Shown in pieces: positions 15,267 to 24,596 of a stretch of DNA of 64,000 nt. The first letter of the stretch is position 1; each line of letters begins with the position of its first letter. The DNA comes from Bin125 sp026705025 (GTDB lineage: Bacteria; Chloroflexota; Dehalococcoidia; Bin125): NCBI GenBank assembly GCA_026705025.1, contig JAPPBN010000045.1, positions 186,001-250,000 on the forward strand, in the 5' to 3' direction. Made by a program: the position numbers and the translations under genes. The notes beneath the pieces were generated by a model. It was not told the origin of the DNA, ran no database searches, and saw nothing but the letters and a program-made list of their open reading frames with translations.

Positions 15267-15724
15267 TGGCGAATCCTGGAAGGTACTACCTGGGCGAGGG
15301 CATGCCCGCGCCCGCCCCGTCGGTCGACGGACTCGACACCGAGTACTGGGAAGGCATCAAGCAGCACAAGCTGTTCGTCCAGCACTGTCACACATGCGAC
15401 CGACCCCAGTTTGGCCCCGAGTGGGTCTGCCACATCTGTCACAGCTTCGATATGGGCTGGCGTGAGGTAGAGGGCAACGGACGCATCTACTCCTGGGAGC
15501 GCGTCTGGCACCCGGTCCATCCCGCGCTGCAAGACTCCTGCCCCTACCTCGTCGTCCTGGTCGAGCTGCCGAACCACGAGAACGTCCGAATGGTCGGCAA
15601 CCTCGTCGGCGACCCGATGCAGACGGTCGAGATCGGCGCGGAAGTTCGTCCTGTCTTCGAGGATCACGAGGGGACCGACGAGACCGAACCGTTCACCCTG
15701 GTTCACTGGGAAGTTGTCGGGTAG
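15266..15724 (+). CDS. DUF35 (Zn-ribbon/OB-fold) acyl-CoA-binding partner protein
   Basis: A 152-residue DUF35 protein. An N-terminal helix leads to a rubredoxin-like zinc ribbon with Cys41, Cys44, Cys55 and Cys58 (CHTC, CHIC), followed by an OB-fold with the family strand GRIYSWERVWHPVHPA near residues 73-88. Its ATG overlaps the stop of the thiolase-like gene, so the two are translationally coupled and probably form one complex. In known systems the DUF35 subunit binds the CoA ester and activates the thiolase-like subunit. All four zinc ligands are intact. Confidence 0.93.
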   Translation: MANPGRYYLGEGMPAPAPSVDGLDTEYWEGIKQHKLFVQHCHTCDRPQFGPEWVCHICHSFDMGWREVEGNGRIYSWERVWHPVHPALQDSCPYLVVLVELPNHENVRMVGNLVGDPMQTVEIGAEVRPVFEDHEGTDETEPFTLVHWEVVG

Positions 15725-15744
15725 CCCGAACGCGGCTCTCCGAG

Positions 15745-18630
15745 TTACCCCGTATTGCGGAGGCCGGCGGCGACGCCGTTGACGCTGCGCAGGATTGCTT
15801 CGAGGGTGTCGGCGTACTCCGGATCGTCCTCAGGCAGATCGCGGATGCGGCTGAGCAGTTCCACCTGGAGGAAGCTCAGCGCGTCGACGTATGGATTGCG
15901 CAGTGCGATCGAGCGCTGCAGGACTGGCGATCCGTCGAGCAGTCGATCCTGATCGGCCAGCAGATTCACCATCGCGACGGTCCGATTGAACTCCTCGCTC
16001 AGACGGCCAAAGGTGCGGACGTCGCTGTCGCCGTCACCGAGGGTGCGGGCGTAATGTTCGGCGACGTCGAAGTCGGCCTTGGCCAGCACCATTTCGACGT
16101 TTGAGAGCAGCGTGTTGAAGAACGGCCAGCGGGCGCGCATGTCGCGCAGCAGCTCCTCGCCGGCCTGCCCATGCCGGTGGATGTATTGCTCGATCGCCGT
16201 GCCCACGCCCATCCATCCGGTGATCACGTGCCGGGTCTGCATCCAGGCGAAAACCCACGGGATTGCGCGCAACGAGGTCAGCGACGCGTCCGAGCCAGGC
16301 CGGAAGGTGGGTCGTGAGCCGATGGCGAGGTTGCCCAGCATGCCAATCGGTGTGACACGCTGGAAATAGGCATGCAAGTCGTCATCGTCGACGACCTGCG
16401 ATCGGTACGCCTGCTGGGCGGTTGCTGCCAGTTCGTCCATCGCGGCGTGGTAGCGCTCGCGCTCGGCATCGGGCGTGTCGTTGTGGTCGTGGTCGAAGCG
16501 TTTGACGACGGCTGCGGCCAGTGTTTGTTCGAGGTTCCACTTCGCCAGGCCAGGCATGCCGTAGGTGAACTGGATCATCTCGCCTTGCTCGGTGAGCTTG
16601 ATCCCGCCCTCGGTCGTGTGCGGAGGCAAGGCGAGGATGGCGTCGTGCGACGGTCCGCCGCCGCGGCTGACAGTACCGCCGCGGCCGTGGAAGAACATCA
16701 GATCCACGTCGAACTCGCGAGCGACCTCGTGCATCGCGTCTTGCGCTCGGTACAGGCCCCAGAGGGACGGCAGCACGCCGGCGTCCTTGGCCGAATCGGA
16801 GTAGCCGACCATGACTTCCTGCAGGTTGTTGTGGGCCTTGAGATGTCGCTGATACGCGCCGTGACTGAAGAGTGAGCGCAGAACGGACGGAGCCCGGTCG
16901 AGGTCGGCGACGCGCTCGAACAGGGGGGCAATCCGGATGCGGCCGGCCGGCGCGCCGAGGTGGATGTCGTTGAGGCCAGCCTGCCTGGCGACGAGCAGAG
17001 GCGCCAGCACGTCGGCGGCGTGCTCCGCCATCGAGACGATGCATGTCTGCACGGCCTCATCTCCGCAGATTCGCTGGATACGTCGAGCCGTGCGGAACCG
17101 GCGCAAGGTGTCGTCGTCGTCGTGGGTTGACATCGCATGACCGACCGGGAAGTAGTCGCGGTCGAGCTCACCGGCGAGGAACGCTTCTTGCTGATCCTTG
17201 TCCAGCTCGAGATAGCTTCCCCCAGGCGGCTGGATGTCCAGCCCCTTGAGCACTTCGTCGGCGGCGGCGTGGAATCGATCGGCGTGATCCCGGATGTCGA
17301 GCGTGGCCAGATGGAAGCCAAACGTCTTGGCCCGGTCGATCAGAGGCTGGACGACCTGGTCGGCACCTGAGTGCGCGCCGTGATGCCGCAAACTGTCCGC
17401 GATCGCTTGCAAGTCGTCGACGAAGTCGCGGGCCGAGTCATAGGGGACCCCATCGGGCTCGTTGGCGGTCAGTCTCGCATCGTGGATCTGTGCTGCTCGA
17501 GTGTCCAGCAGCGCATAGTCGGCCTCCAGCGTCGCCTGCAGGCGGGCTGTCATGTAGCGGATCTTGTGGCGGTAGCGCTCTGCCTGGTTTCTGTTCTGCA
17601 GTCGTTCTTCGACCCTCGGCATCCGGCGGGCGTCTCGCTGGAGTGAGGCGTCCAGGTCCTGCGACGTCGCGACGCGCCGCACCGAGTGGGGCAGCATCGC
17701 GTCCATGGATCTGACCGCATCGAGGTGCATGCGCAGCACGCGGGCGCGCATGGTCAGCGCGGTCTGCCAGGTCAGGTCGGGGGTCACATTGGGGTTGCCG
17801 TCGGCGTCACCGCCCATCCAGGATCCCAGCACGATGGGCGCGGGCGCATCGACTGCGGTGACGCCGGTGGCCTGGCGAAACCGGCGTGTGACCTCGGGCA
17901 CCGCGTCCCAGAGCGTGGTCTCGAAGGTGCGCAAGAGCAGACGCGACTCTTCGAGCACGGTCGGTCGGCGATGGCGCAGGTGGTCCGCCTGCCAGAGACC
18001 TTCAATGTGGGTCCTGAGCGCCAAATCGATGTCGTCGAGTTCGGCAGGGATGGCGTGTTCTCGCTCCAGCAACAGGCGATGAACGTCCTGCAGGGTGCCC
18101 AGCATGGTCAGGCGCTGCGACTCCGTTGGGTGGGCGGTGAACACCGGTTGTAAGTGAATCCCTGCGGCCTGCTGGCGAATCGTTGCTTCGTCGTATCCCT
18201 GAGAGAGCAATTGCTCAACCACGGCCGCAATGGAGCGCGGCGCGGCGCTGGTGTCGGAAGAGCGCACCCGGCGGCGTCGAATGCGGTGTGTCTCCTCGGC
18301 CGTATTGGTGAGCAGGAAATAGGTCAGGAAGGCGTTGCCGACCTCGGCCGCCAGCCACAGCGGCCAACTCTGAACGAGGTTGACGATTTCGGCGGTCAGC
18401 TGCGGCTCAGGTTCCTGGCGGACGCCGCGTCGGCGCTGGGCCAGGCCGCGAAGCTGTTCAACGGCATTGAACACCTCCTCGCCGTCGACCACCCGGATGG
18501 TGTTGCCGAGCAGACTGCTGAGCAACCTGACATCGGCGGCCAGAGGCGCATCGACCAGGGCGCGGTCGTGGTTCGGACCCGGCACGGTCGGGCTGGTGAC
18601 TCGAACGCTTCCCTCAGAAGAGTCGGCCAT
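15745..18630 (-). CDS. ppc: phosphoenolpyruvate carboxylase
   Basis: A 961-residue bacterial-type PEP carboxylase that converts PEP and bicarbonate to oxaloacetate. Seen are the catalytic VFTAHPTES with His167, GSWMGGDADGNPNV, VMVGYSDSAKDAG, the glycine-rich loop FFHGRGGTVSRGGGP, GWMGVG, and the C-terminal LRNPYVDALSFLQVELL. The protein ends VNGVAAGLRNTG, matching the conserved C terminus, so it is full length. ATG at 18630 follows a near-perfect GGGAGGTGA site. It is divergent from the S9 peptidase gene over 90 bases. With malate dehydrogenase and fumarase elsewhere in the window, it supplies anaplerotic oxaloacetate. Confidence 0.97.
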   Translation of the reverse strand: MADSSEGSVRVTSPTVPGPNHDRALVDAPLAADVRLLSSLLGNTIRVVDGEEVFNAVEQLRGLAQRRRGVRQEPEPQLTAEIVNLVQSWPLWLAAEVGNAFLTYFLLTNTAEETHRIRRRRVRSSDTSAAPRSIAAVVEQLLSQGYDEATIRQQAAGIHLQPVFTAHPTESQRLTMLGTLQDVHRLLLEREHAIPAELDDIDLALRTHIEGLWQADHLRHRRPTVLEESRLLLRTFETTLWDAVPEVTRRFRQATGVTAVDAPAPIVLGSWMGGDADGNPNVTPDLTWQTALTMRARVLRMHLDAVRSMDAMLPHSVRRVATSQDLDASLQRDARRMPRVEERLQNRNQAERYRHKIRYMTARLQATLEADYALLDTRAAQIHDARLTANEPDGVPYDSARDFVDDLQAIADSLRHHGAHSGADQVVQPLIDRAKTFGFHLATLDIRDHADRFHAAADEVLKGLDIQPPGGSYLELDKDQQEAFLAGELDRDYFPVGHAMSTHDDDDTLRRFRTARRIQRICGDEAVQTCIVSMAEHAADVLAPLLVARQAGLNDIHLGAPAGRIRIAPLFERVADLDRAPSVLRSLFSHGAYQRHLKAHNNLQEVMVGYSDSAKDAGVLPSLWGLYRAQDAMHEVAREFDVDLMFFHGRGGTVSRGGGPSHDAILALPPHTTEGGIKLTEQGEMIQFTYGMPGLAKWNLEQTLAAAVVKRFDHDHNDTPDAERERYHAAMDELAATAQQAYRSQVVDDDDLHAYFQRVTPIGMLGNLAIGSRPTFRPGSDASLTSLRAIPWVFAWMQTRHVITGWMGVGTAIEQYIHRHGQAGEELLRDMRARWPFFNTLLSNVEMVLAKADFDVAEHYARTLGDGDSDVRTFGRLSEEFNRTVAMVNLLADQDRLLDGSPVLQRSIALRNPYVDALSFLQVELLSRIRDLPEDDPEYADTLEAILRSVNGVAAGLRNTG

Positions 18631-18720
18631 CGTTCACCTCCCGTCACATCGACCGCTTTCGGTCGAAATCCGGCGCGTCGCCTACGATGATTGCACGTTT
18701 GCAGTGAGGGAGGGGTAACG

Positions 18721-20691
18721 ATGAGTGAGGAGTCGGGTACACAGCGGGTGGCTCCGTACGGGGCCTGGGAGTCTCCAATAGCGACAGAGATGCTGACCGC
18801 CGGAGCACTCCGCTTTGACGAACTCGACGTGGACGGTGACGACCTCTACTGGGTCGAGTCGCGGCCGGACGAGCAAGGACGGTATGCCGCGATGCGCTAT
18901 TCGTCCAACGGTGAGATCTCAGAAGTGACGACTTCGGAGCACAGCGCGCGGACGCTCGTCCACGAGTACGGCGGCGGCTCGTTGGCAGTCTCCGGCGGGA
19001 TTGGATACTACTCCAACTTCGCCGATCAGCGCCTGTACCGCCGGGCGGTTGACGGCTCGGAGCCGCCGACCACGCTGACGCCTGATCTTCCCATTCGCTA
19101 TGCGGACGCCACGGTCGACGATGCGCGCGGGCGACTGATTTGTGTCGCCGAGGACCACAGGCGGGAAGGTCTGGAGGCCGAGAACTATCTGGCCTCGATT
19201 CCGACTGACGGTAGCGGCGCCGATGCGGACGACATCATTCGTCTGCACGAGGGGTTCGACTTCTGTTCGTCGCCGCGGTTGAGTCCCGACGGGCGGCGGT
19301 TGGCCTGGATTTGCTGGAATCATCCCAACATGCCCTGGGACGCCACAGAGCTGTGGCTGGCCGAGGTCGCAACCAACGGTTCGCTGCTCGCGCCGCGGCG
19401 AATTGCGGGCAACGCCAACGGCGACGTTTCGATCACTGAGCCGCAGTGGGGTCCCGACGGCACGCTGTACTGCATCTCCGATGCTTCCGGCTGGTGGAAC
19501 ATCCAGCGCTGGGACGGAAGCCAGCTCGTGCCCGTGCTCTCGATGGAGGCTGAGTTTGGTCAGCCACAGTGGGAGTTCTCGATGTCCACCTACGCCGTGA
19601 TGGACGAGTGTTGCCTGGTCGCGCAATACGGCAACGCCGACGGTCGGCGGATCGGCCTGATCGACATGGACGCAGGAGAGCTGAGAGAACTGGAAACGCC
19701 GTTCAACAGCTTCGGTTACTTCACTGCAGCTGTCGGGCCACGAGTCATCTGCGCCGCCGCCGGGCCGGAGACCGGGGCGGCAATCGTCGCGATCAACGTT
19801 GACAACGGTGAGATTGAGACGCTTCGCGCTTCGGCAGCGCCGGAGATTGATGCCGACTACTTCTCGGGCGCTGAAGCCATCGAGTATCCAACGACGGACG
19901 GAACGACGTCCCACGCGTACTACTACGCGCCGCGAAATCCTGAGTTCCAGGCTCCAGACGGTGAACTCCCGCCGTTGGTGACGTTCATCCACGGCGGTCC
20001 GACCAGCGCGACCAGTCCCGGTTTCAACCTGGCGATTCAATACTGGACCACGCGGGGGTTCGCCGTGGTCGACGTCGACTATCGAGGCTCCACCGGCTAC
20101 GGCACCGCATACCGGCGGGCGCTGAACGGACGCTGGGGAATCGTTGACCGGGAGGACTGCGAGGCCGCTGCGAAGTTCCTGGTCGAGCGCGGCGATGTCG
20201 ATGGCTCGCGCCTCGCCATACGTGGCGGGTCGGCCGGCGGCTACACCACCCTGTGCGCGCTGACCTTTGGCGACGTGTTTACCGCCGGCGCGTCGTACTA
20301 CGGCGTATCCGACGCGGCTGCGCTGGCCGAGGATACGCACAAGTTCGAGTCGCGCTATCTCGATTCGCTGATCGGTCCGTATCCCGAGCGGGCGGAGCTG
20401 TATCAACAGCGGTCGCCCATACACGCGGTTGACCGGTTGTCCTGCCCGATCATCTTTCTGCAGGGGCTGGAAGACAAGATTGTGCCGCCCAATCAGGCGG
20501 AGCGAATGGTCGATGCGTTGCGGGAGAAGGGGTTGCCGGTTGCGTACCTCGCCTTTGAGGGGGAACAGCACGGATTTCGGCAGGCGGCCAACATCCAGCG
20601 AGCGACCGAGGCTGAGCTGGACTTCTACGGTCGCATCTTCGGATTCTCACCGGCCGGCGACATCGAGCCGGTTCGCATCGAGAACCTGTAG
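18721..20691 (+). CDS. S9-family prolyl oligopeptidase / acylaminoacyl peptidase
   Basis: A 656-residue serine peptidase. Residues 1-390 form a WD/beta-propeller-like domain and residues 400-656 the alpha/beta hydrolase. The nucleophile Ser lies in IRGGSAGGYTT, the Asp in LEDKIVPP, and the His in EGEQHGFRQ. HGGP, the oxyanion segment, lies near residue 423. An upstream in-frame ATG exists at 18691; 18721 is preferred for its purine-rich GAGGGAGGGG site. There is no signal peptide, so it is probably cytoplasmic. The stop codon directly abuts the amidase ATG, so the two form an operon, perhaps for peptide or amide breakdown. Confidence 0.93.
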   Translation: MSEESGTQRVAPYGAWESPIATEMLTAGALRFDELDVDGDDLYWVESRPDEQGRYAAMRYSSNGEISEVTTSEHSARTLVHEYGGGSLAVSGGIGYYSNFADQRLYRRAVDGSEPPTTLTPDLPIRYADATVDDARGRLICVAEDHRREGLEAENYLASIPTDGSGADADDIIRLHEGFDFCSSPRLSPDGRRLAWICWNHPNMPWDATELWLAEVATNGSLLAPRRIAGNANGDVSITEPQWGPDGTLYCISDASGWWNIQRWDGSQLVPVLSMEAEFGQPQWEFSMSTYAVMDECCLVAQYGNADGRRIGLIDMDAGELRELETPFNSFGYFTAAVGPRVICAAAGPETGAAIVAINVDNGEIETLRASAAPEIDADYFSGAEAIEYPTTDGTTSHAYYYAPRNPEFQAPDGELPPLVTFIHGGPTSATSPGFNLAIQYWTTRGFAVVDVDYRGSTGYGTAYRRALNGRWGIVDREDCEAAAKFLVERGDVDGSRLAIRGGSAGGYTTLCALTFGDVFTAGASYYGVSDAAALAEDTHKFESRYLDSLIGPYPERAELYQQRSPIHAVDRLSCPIIFLQGLEDKIVPPNQAERMVDALREKGLPVAYLAFEGEQHGFRQAANIQRATEAELDFYGRIFGFSPAGDIEPVRIENL

Positions 20692-22116
20692 ATGACCGAA
20701 ATCTACGAGCTCTCGGCCCGAGAGTTACGAGCCGGGTACGAGGCTCGCACATTCTCGCCGGAGGAGGTCGTGGTAGCGATGTTCGAGCGCATCGATGCGC
20801 TCGAACCGTCGCTGAATGTGTTCATCAGTCAGACTCGGGACCTGGCGCTTGAGCAGGCGCGCGACGCCGCTCTGGCGTGGCGCTTGCGAGACGGGAAGCA
20901 ACTGCCTCCGTTGCTCGGCGTCCCGATCACGATCAAGGATCTCGTTGACGTTCAGGACGTTCCAACGACGATGGGATCGCTGGTCACCGACCACCGGCCG
21001 GCACCGAGCGACGAGTTGTTTGTCGAGCGGCTGCGTGAGGCAGGCGCCGTCTTCCTCGGCAAGACCAACACGTCCGAGTTCGGGCTGGCGGCGCAGACCA
21101 TGAATCGACTGGGGCCGCCGACGGCGAATCCATGGAATCTTGAGCGGACCGCCGGTGGTTCGAGTGGCGGTGCTGCAGCGGCGTGCGCCGCCGGCTATGG
21201 GCCGCTGCATCACGGTACCGATGGCGGCGGGTCGGTCAGAGTCCCGGCGGCATTTTGCGGTGTGGTTGGTCTGAAGCCGACCGGTCGCCGGATTCCCCGG
21301 CGAACGCGCGGGGCCGGGATGTCGCAGATCTCCACTGACGGTGTGCTGGCTCGAACGGTGGCCGACGCGGCCCTGATGGTTGATGTGATGGCCGGCTCGG
21401 AGGAATGGAACCCCCATGTCAAGAACACCCGTTCCGAGCCGGCTATCGCCACAGTATCCGAACGAGGGTTCGATGTACAGGGGCTGCGGGTTGCGTGGAC
21501 GACACAGCTCGGTTGGCCGACTCCCTGTGAACGGCTGATTGCGGAGCGAGCCAAGGTCGCGGGGGAGATGTTGCAAGCCGCCGGCGCCGAGGTGGTCGAG
21601 GCGACACCAGAGATCTCTGATCCGAATGAGATTTTCCCGACGCTCTCGGCCGTCGGCGCGGCTGCCAACTACGGCGAGATGTGCGTCGGACGGGAACAGG
21701 AACTGAATGACTACACGCTCGGCAGTCTTCGACGCGGGCGCTCGTTGACCGGGATTCGGGTCGCGGAGGCCTATGCGGCGCTCGATCGGCTGTCCCGAGC
21801 GATGGACGCCTGGTTCGATGATTTCGACGTGCTGCTGACGCCGACCAGCGCGATCGCCGCCCATCCGCACGGAGCGGTCATTGACGAGATTGCCGCGACG
21901 TCGGTCACGCCCTGGACGATCTCAATCCTGTACACGCCCCTGGCCAACCTCATTCAGGCGCCTGCAATTGCGATGCCGGCGGGGCTTGACGGCGACGGAC
22001 TGCCAGTATCGGTCCAGCTGATTGCCCGGGAAGGCAACGACGACCTCGTCCTCCGTTGCGCGGCCGTCCTGGAAGAGGCGGGCTTGAACAACGCTAGTCC
22101 TCTAGCACCAGTGTGA
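20692..22116 (+). CDS. amidase signature family amidohydrolase
   Basis: A 474-residue amidase with the Ser-cisSer-Lys triad: Lys82 (PITIKDL), Ser157 (GGSSGG) and Ser181 (GTDGGGSVRVPA). Length and the GVVGLKPT segment are typical. Members hydrolyse amides such as indoleacetamide, aryl amides or Glu-tRNA(Gln) with GatC/GatB. A GatA role is unlikely, because gatC is not next to it and gatB lies 25 kb away on its own, but it cannot be excluded. It starts on the base after the S9 peptidase stop and overlaps the convergent exonuclease gene by 23 bases. Confidence 0.93.
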   Translation: MTEIYELSARELRAGYEARTFSPEEVVVAMFERIDALEPSLNVFISQTRDLALEQARDAALAWRLRDGKQLPPLLGVPITIKDLVDVQDVPTTMGSLVTDHRPAPSDELFVERLREAGAVFLGKTNTSEFGLAAQTMNRLGPPTANPWNLERTAGGSSGGAAAACAAGYGPLHHGTDGGGSVRVPAAFCGVVGLKPTGRRIPRRTRGAGMSQISTDGVLARTVADAALMVDVMAGSEEWNPHVKNTRSEPAIATVSERGFDVQGLRVAWTTQLGWPTPCERLIAERAKVAGEMLQAAGAEVVEATPEISDPNEIFPTLSAVGAAANYGEMCVGREQELNDYTLGSLRRGRSLTGIRVAEAYAALDRLSRAMDAWFDDFDVLLTPTSAIAAHPHGAVIDEIAATSVTPWTISILYTPLANLIQAPAIAMPAGLDGDGLPVSVQLIAREGNDDLVLRCAAVLEEAGLNNASPLAPV

Positions 22117-22870
22117 CCGGGGCGTGGTCGGATGGTTTGTCGCCGTCGCCCTCCATCCGTCGCTCTTCAACGTCGATCTCGACTGCAGCAGCGCGCTCCA
22201 CGAGCGGCGCGCTAATCAGGTGATGGTCAATCCGTAGTCCGTTGCCTTGCATGACGCCGCCGGTGCGGTAGTCCCACCAGGTGTAGACGCCTGCAGATTC
22301 GTCGAACATCCGCAATGCGTCCGTGAGGCCCCAATCGATCAATGCGTTGAGTCGCTCTCGTTCCGGCGTCGAGCAGAGGATTCGTTCGTGCCAGAACTCG
22401 GGATCGTTCACGTCGCGGTCATCGAAGGTGATGTTGTAGTCGCCGGTGAGCACCAGGTCGGCAGACACATCTTGCCCGTCGAGCCATGAGCGGAGGCGGT
22501 CGAACCATTCCAGCTTGTAGTGATACATTTCATGGCCGACCTCGCGGCCGTTGGGGCAGTACAGGCTGACCACGCGCACGCCGTTGACTTCAGCTGCGAT
22601 GCCGCGGGAATGTTCGTCCTCGGGCCAGGGCACTGCTTCCTCGACCCAATCCGGATAGTCGAGGGAGAGAATCGCGACGCCGTTGTAGGACTTCTGTCCA
22701 TGTAGAACGACGTTGTAGCCGAGCGCGTCGAAGCCGTCGAAGGGGAATTGCTCCTCGGTGCACTTGAGTTCTTGCAGGCAGAGCACGTCGGGCTGGTGCT
22801 GGTCGAGCCAGTTGAGGACGCGGTCTTCGCGCGCCCTGATCGAGTTCACGTTCCAGGTCGTGATTTTCAC
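22094..22870 (-). CDS. xth: exodeoxyribonuclease III
   Basis: A 258-residue Mg-dependent AP endonuclease/3'-exonuclease of the ExoIII family for base-excision repair. Seen are the N-terminal ITTWNVNSIRAR, the metal ligand LQELKCTEEQFP near residues 31-42, CPNGREVG, GDYNITFDD with catalytic Asp/Asn, and the C-terminal SDHAPVTLVL. The start is GTG at 22870, overlapping the stop of the TrmH-family gene in a GTGA, so expression is coupled. It is convergent with the amidase. Confidence 0.95.
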   Translation of the reverse strand: MKITTWNVNSIRAREDRVLNWLDQHQPDVLCLQELKCTEEQFPFDGFDALGYNVVLHGQKSYNGVAILSLDYPDWVEEAVPWPEDEHSRGIAAEVNGVRVVSLYCPNGREVGHEMYHYKLEWFDRLRSWLDGQDVSADLVLTGDYNITFDDRDVNDPEFWHERILCSTPERERLNALIDWGLTDALRMFDESAGVYTWWDYRTGGVMQGNGLRIDHHLISAPLVERAAAVEIDVEERRMEGDGDKPSDHAPVTLVLED

Positions 22871-23649
22871 GTGGCGCTCCTCTCGTGAACCCTCTCATAC
22901 GCATGATGAAGGATGATGCCGGCGGCCACATTGACGTTGAGCGATTCGACGCCTTCGCCGATCGGCACGGCGATACGCGCATCGATCAGGTCGTCAAACT
23001 GCTTCGCGACACCTGCACCTTCATTGCCGAAGATCCACACGATCTTTGACGGCAGCTTCTGTTCCCGCAGCGGTGCGCCTCGCTGGTCGGCCGCCCAGAC
23101 GGCCGCGCCCTGTTGACGGAGTTCGGTGACGTCAGTGAGCAGGTCCACTGAGCGACTAATCCGGACGTTGAACCATGCGCCGGTAGCCGCACGCGTGACC
23201 CTGGGGTGGGTGGGATCGGCACTACCCGGCCCGACCAGCACCGAGTCGACGCCGAATGCTGCGGCGGAGCGGATGATCCCTCCGACGTTGCCGGCGTCCT
23301 GGATGGCGTCCAGTGCGACGACTTGCCAGCGGTCGGACGATCGGATCTGGAGCTCGCCGAGCTGATCGCGAATCAGCGCGAAGTGCCCCTGCGGCGTCCG
23401 CGTGTCCGAGAGTCGCTCGGCGTCTGCCTGACTTAGCGCTGTGAGCGGTAGATCGGCGTTCTGCCAGAGTTCGGGAGTCGTTGACAGGATCTCTACGATC
23501 GGCGCGCCGGCATCGATTGCGTCGTGGACGAGCTTCTCGCCATCGATCAGAAAGAGTCGCTGTGCGCGTCGCTCGCGAGCGGTCCTGAGCTTCTGTAGTT
23601 GGCGCAGGCGGGCGCGCGTGAGGGGCTGGACCGCGTCCTGGTCGCTCAC
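22867..23649 (-). CDS. TrmH/SpoU-family RNA 2'-O-methyltransferase
   Basis: A 260-residue SPOUT methyltransferase. The N-terminal substrate-binding domain is about residues 1-105 (RRAQRLFLIDGEKLVHDA). The knotted SAM domain carries motif 1 DAIQDAGNVGGIIRSA, motif 2 IVWIFGNEGAGV and motif 3 VPIGEGVESLNVNVA. Arg at the end of motif 1 and the Asn of motif 2 are present, so it looks active. It resembles the group of 23S rRNA guanosine or tRNA methyltransferases; the target nucleotide is unknown. It is cotranscribed with xth and starts 25 bases after the LLM gene. Confidence 0.93.
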   Translation of the reverse strand: MSDQDAVQPLTRARLRQLQKLRTARERRAQRLFLIDGEKLVHDAIDAGAPIVEILSTTPELWQNADLPLTALSQADAERLSDTRTPQGHFALIRDQLGELQIRSSDRWQVVALDAIQDAGNVGGIIRSAAAFGVDSVLVGPGSADPTHPRVTRAATGAWFNVRISRSVDLLTDVTELRQQGAAVWAADQRGAPLREQKLPSKIVWIFGNEGAGVAKQFDDLIDARIAVPIGEGVESLNVNVAAGIILHHAYERVHERSAT

Positions 23650-23674
23650 GACGCCCGCCGCTGGCCTCTCCGGT

Positions 23675-24526
23675 TTAGCCGCCGTTGAACTCAGCCTTCA
23701 CCTCGTTGTAGCGGTCGAGGAGGGGAATCACTGTGTCGGCCTCAGCGGGAGGCAGGCCGAAGATGATTCGCTGGAAGCCGATGTCGATCAGATCCTGGAC
23801 CTGCTTTGGGTCGGGTCCGACGCCGAAGACGGTGCGGTTGATTGTTTCGAAGTCGCGATCGGCACGGTCTGCGGCGGCGCGCAGCTGTTCCATGTCGGCC
23901 CGCATGTCTCCGCGCAAGGCGATCGGGAGCCAGCCGTCGCAGTAATCGACGACGCGATCGAATGCCCATTTGGATTGCGCCCCAAGCAGGATGTCGGGGC
24001 CGTTCTCCTGGGCCGGCTTGGGGTAGCTCCAGACCGGGTCGAAGTCGATGAATTCGCCGTGGAACTCGGGCTCATCCTGGGTCCAGAGCTCGCGCCAGGC
24101 CAGCACAATCTCGCGGGTCACCTTCCAGCGGTCCTTGAAGTTCCAGCCGTGGTTCTCGAGCTCTTCCGCGTTCCAGCCCGCGCCGATGCCGAGAATCAGG
24201 CGTCCGCCGGAGATCATGTCAAGCGAGGCCGCGGACTTCGCCGAGACAATCACGTCGTGCTCTGGAACCAACAGGATGCCGGTTCCAACCTTGATCGTCT
24301 CCGTGGCAGCGGCGGCGGCCATCAACGAGACGAAGGGGTCGTGCGTGTGCCAGTACTCCTGGGGCAGGTCGCCGCCACCCGGCCAGGGCGAGATCCTCGA
24401 GGTGGGGATATGCGTGTGCTCAGGGAACCAGAGCGACTCGAAACCGCGCGCTTCCACTTCTCGCCCCAGTTCGGGCGGCTGGATCGCGTAGTCGGTCGGG
24501 AACATCGATACGCCGAAGTCGGTCAT
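23675..24526 (-). CDS. LLM-class oxidoreductase, probably F420-dependent
   Basis: A 283-residue luciferase-like TIM barrel. Seen are the N terminus DFGVSMFPTDYAIQPPELGR, SLWFPEHTHIP, VGTGILLVPEHD, and SGGRLILGIGAGWNAEELENHG, the typical segment of F420-dependent members. It is short and lacks the long C-terminal extension of the enzyme at 1033-2370. Substrate unknown. It lies between the DinB gene and the TrmH-family gene on the same strand; the link to RNA modification looks accidental. Confidence 0.92.
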   Translation of the reverse strand: MTDFGVSMFPTDYAIQPPELGREVEARGFESLWFPEHTHIPTSRISPWPGGGDLPQEYWHTHDPFVSLMAAAAATETIKVGTGILLVPEHDVIVSAKSAASLDMISGGRLILGIGAGWNAEELENHGWNFKDRWKVTREIVLAWRELWTQDEPEFHGEFIDFDPVWSYPKPAQENGPDILLGAQSKWAFDRVVDYCDGWLPIALRGDMRADMEQLRAAADRADRDFETINRTVFGVGPDPKQVQDLIDIGFQRIIFGLPPAEADTVIPLLDRYNEVKAEFNGG

Positions 24527-24596
24527 CCTGTGTCCTGTCTGCTTGTGTCGGATCGTTCGCGATTGAGGATATCGCCTGCCTCGGTCTGCCCGGGAT

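Noticed and set aside
18919..20571. 550-codon open frame on the minus strand
   Set aside because: It lies wholly inside the S9 peptidase gene, gives an Arg-rich translation without motifs, and is a by-product of GC-rich codon bias.
20692..22116. GatA identity for the amidase
   Set aside because: The triad is shared by all amidases; gatC is not adjacent, gatB is 25 kb away, and the operon partner is a peptidase.
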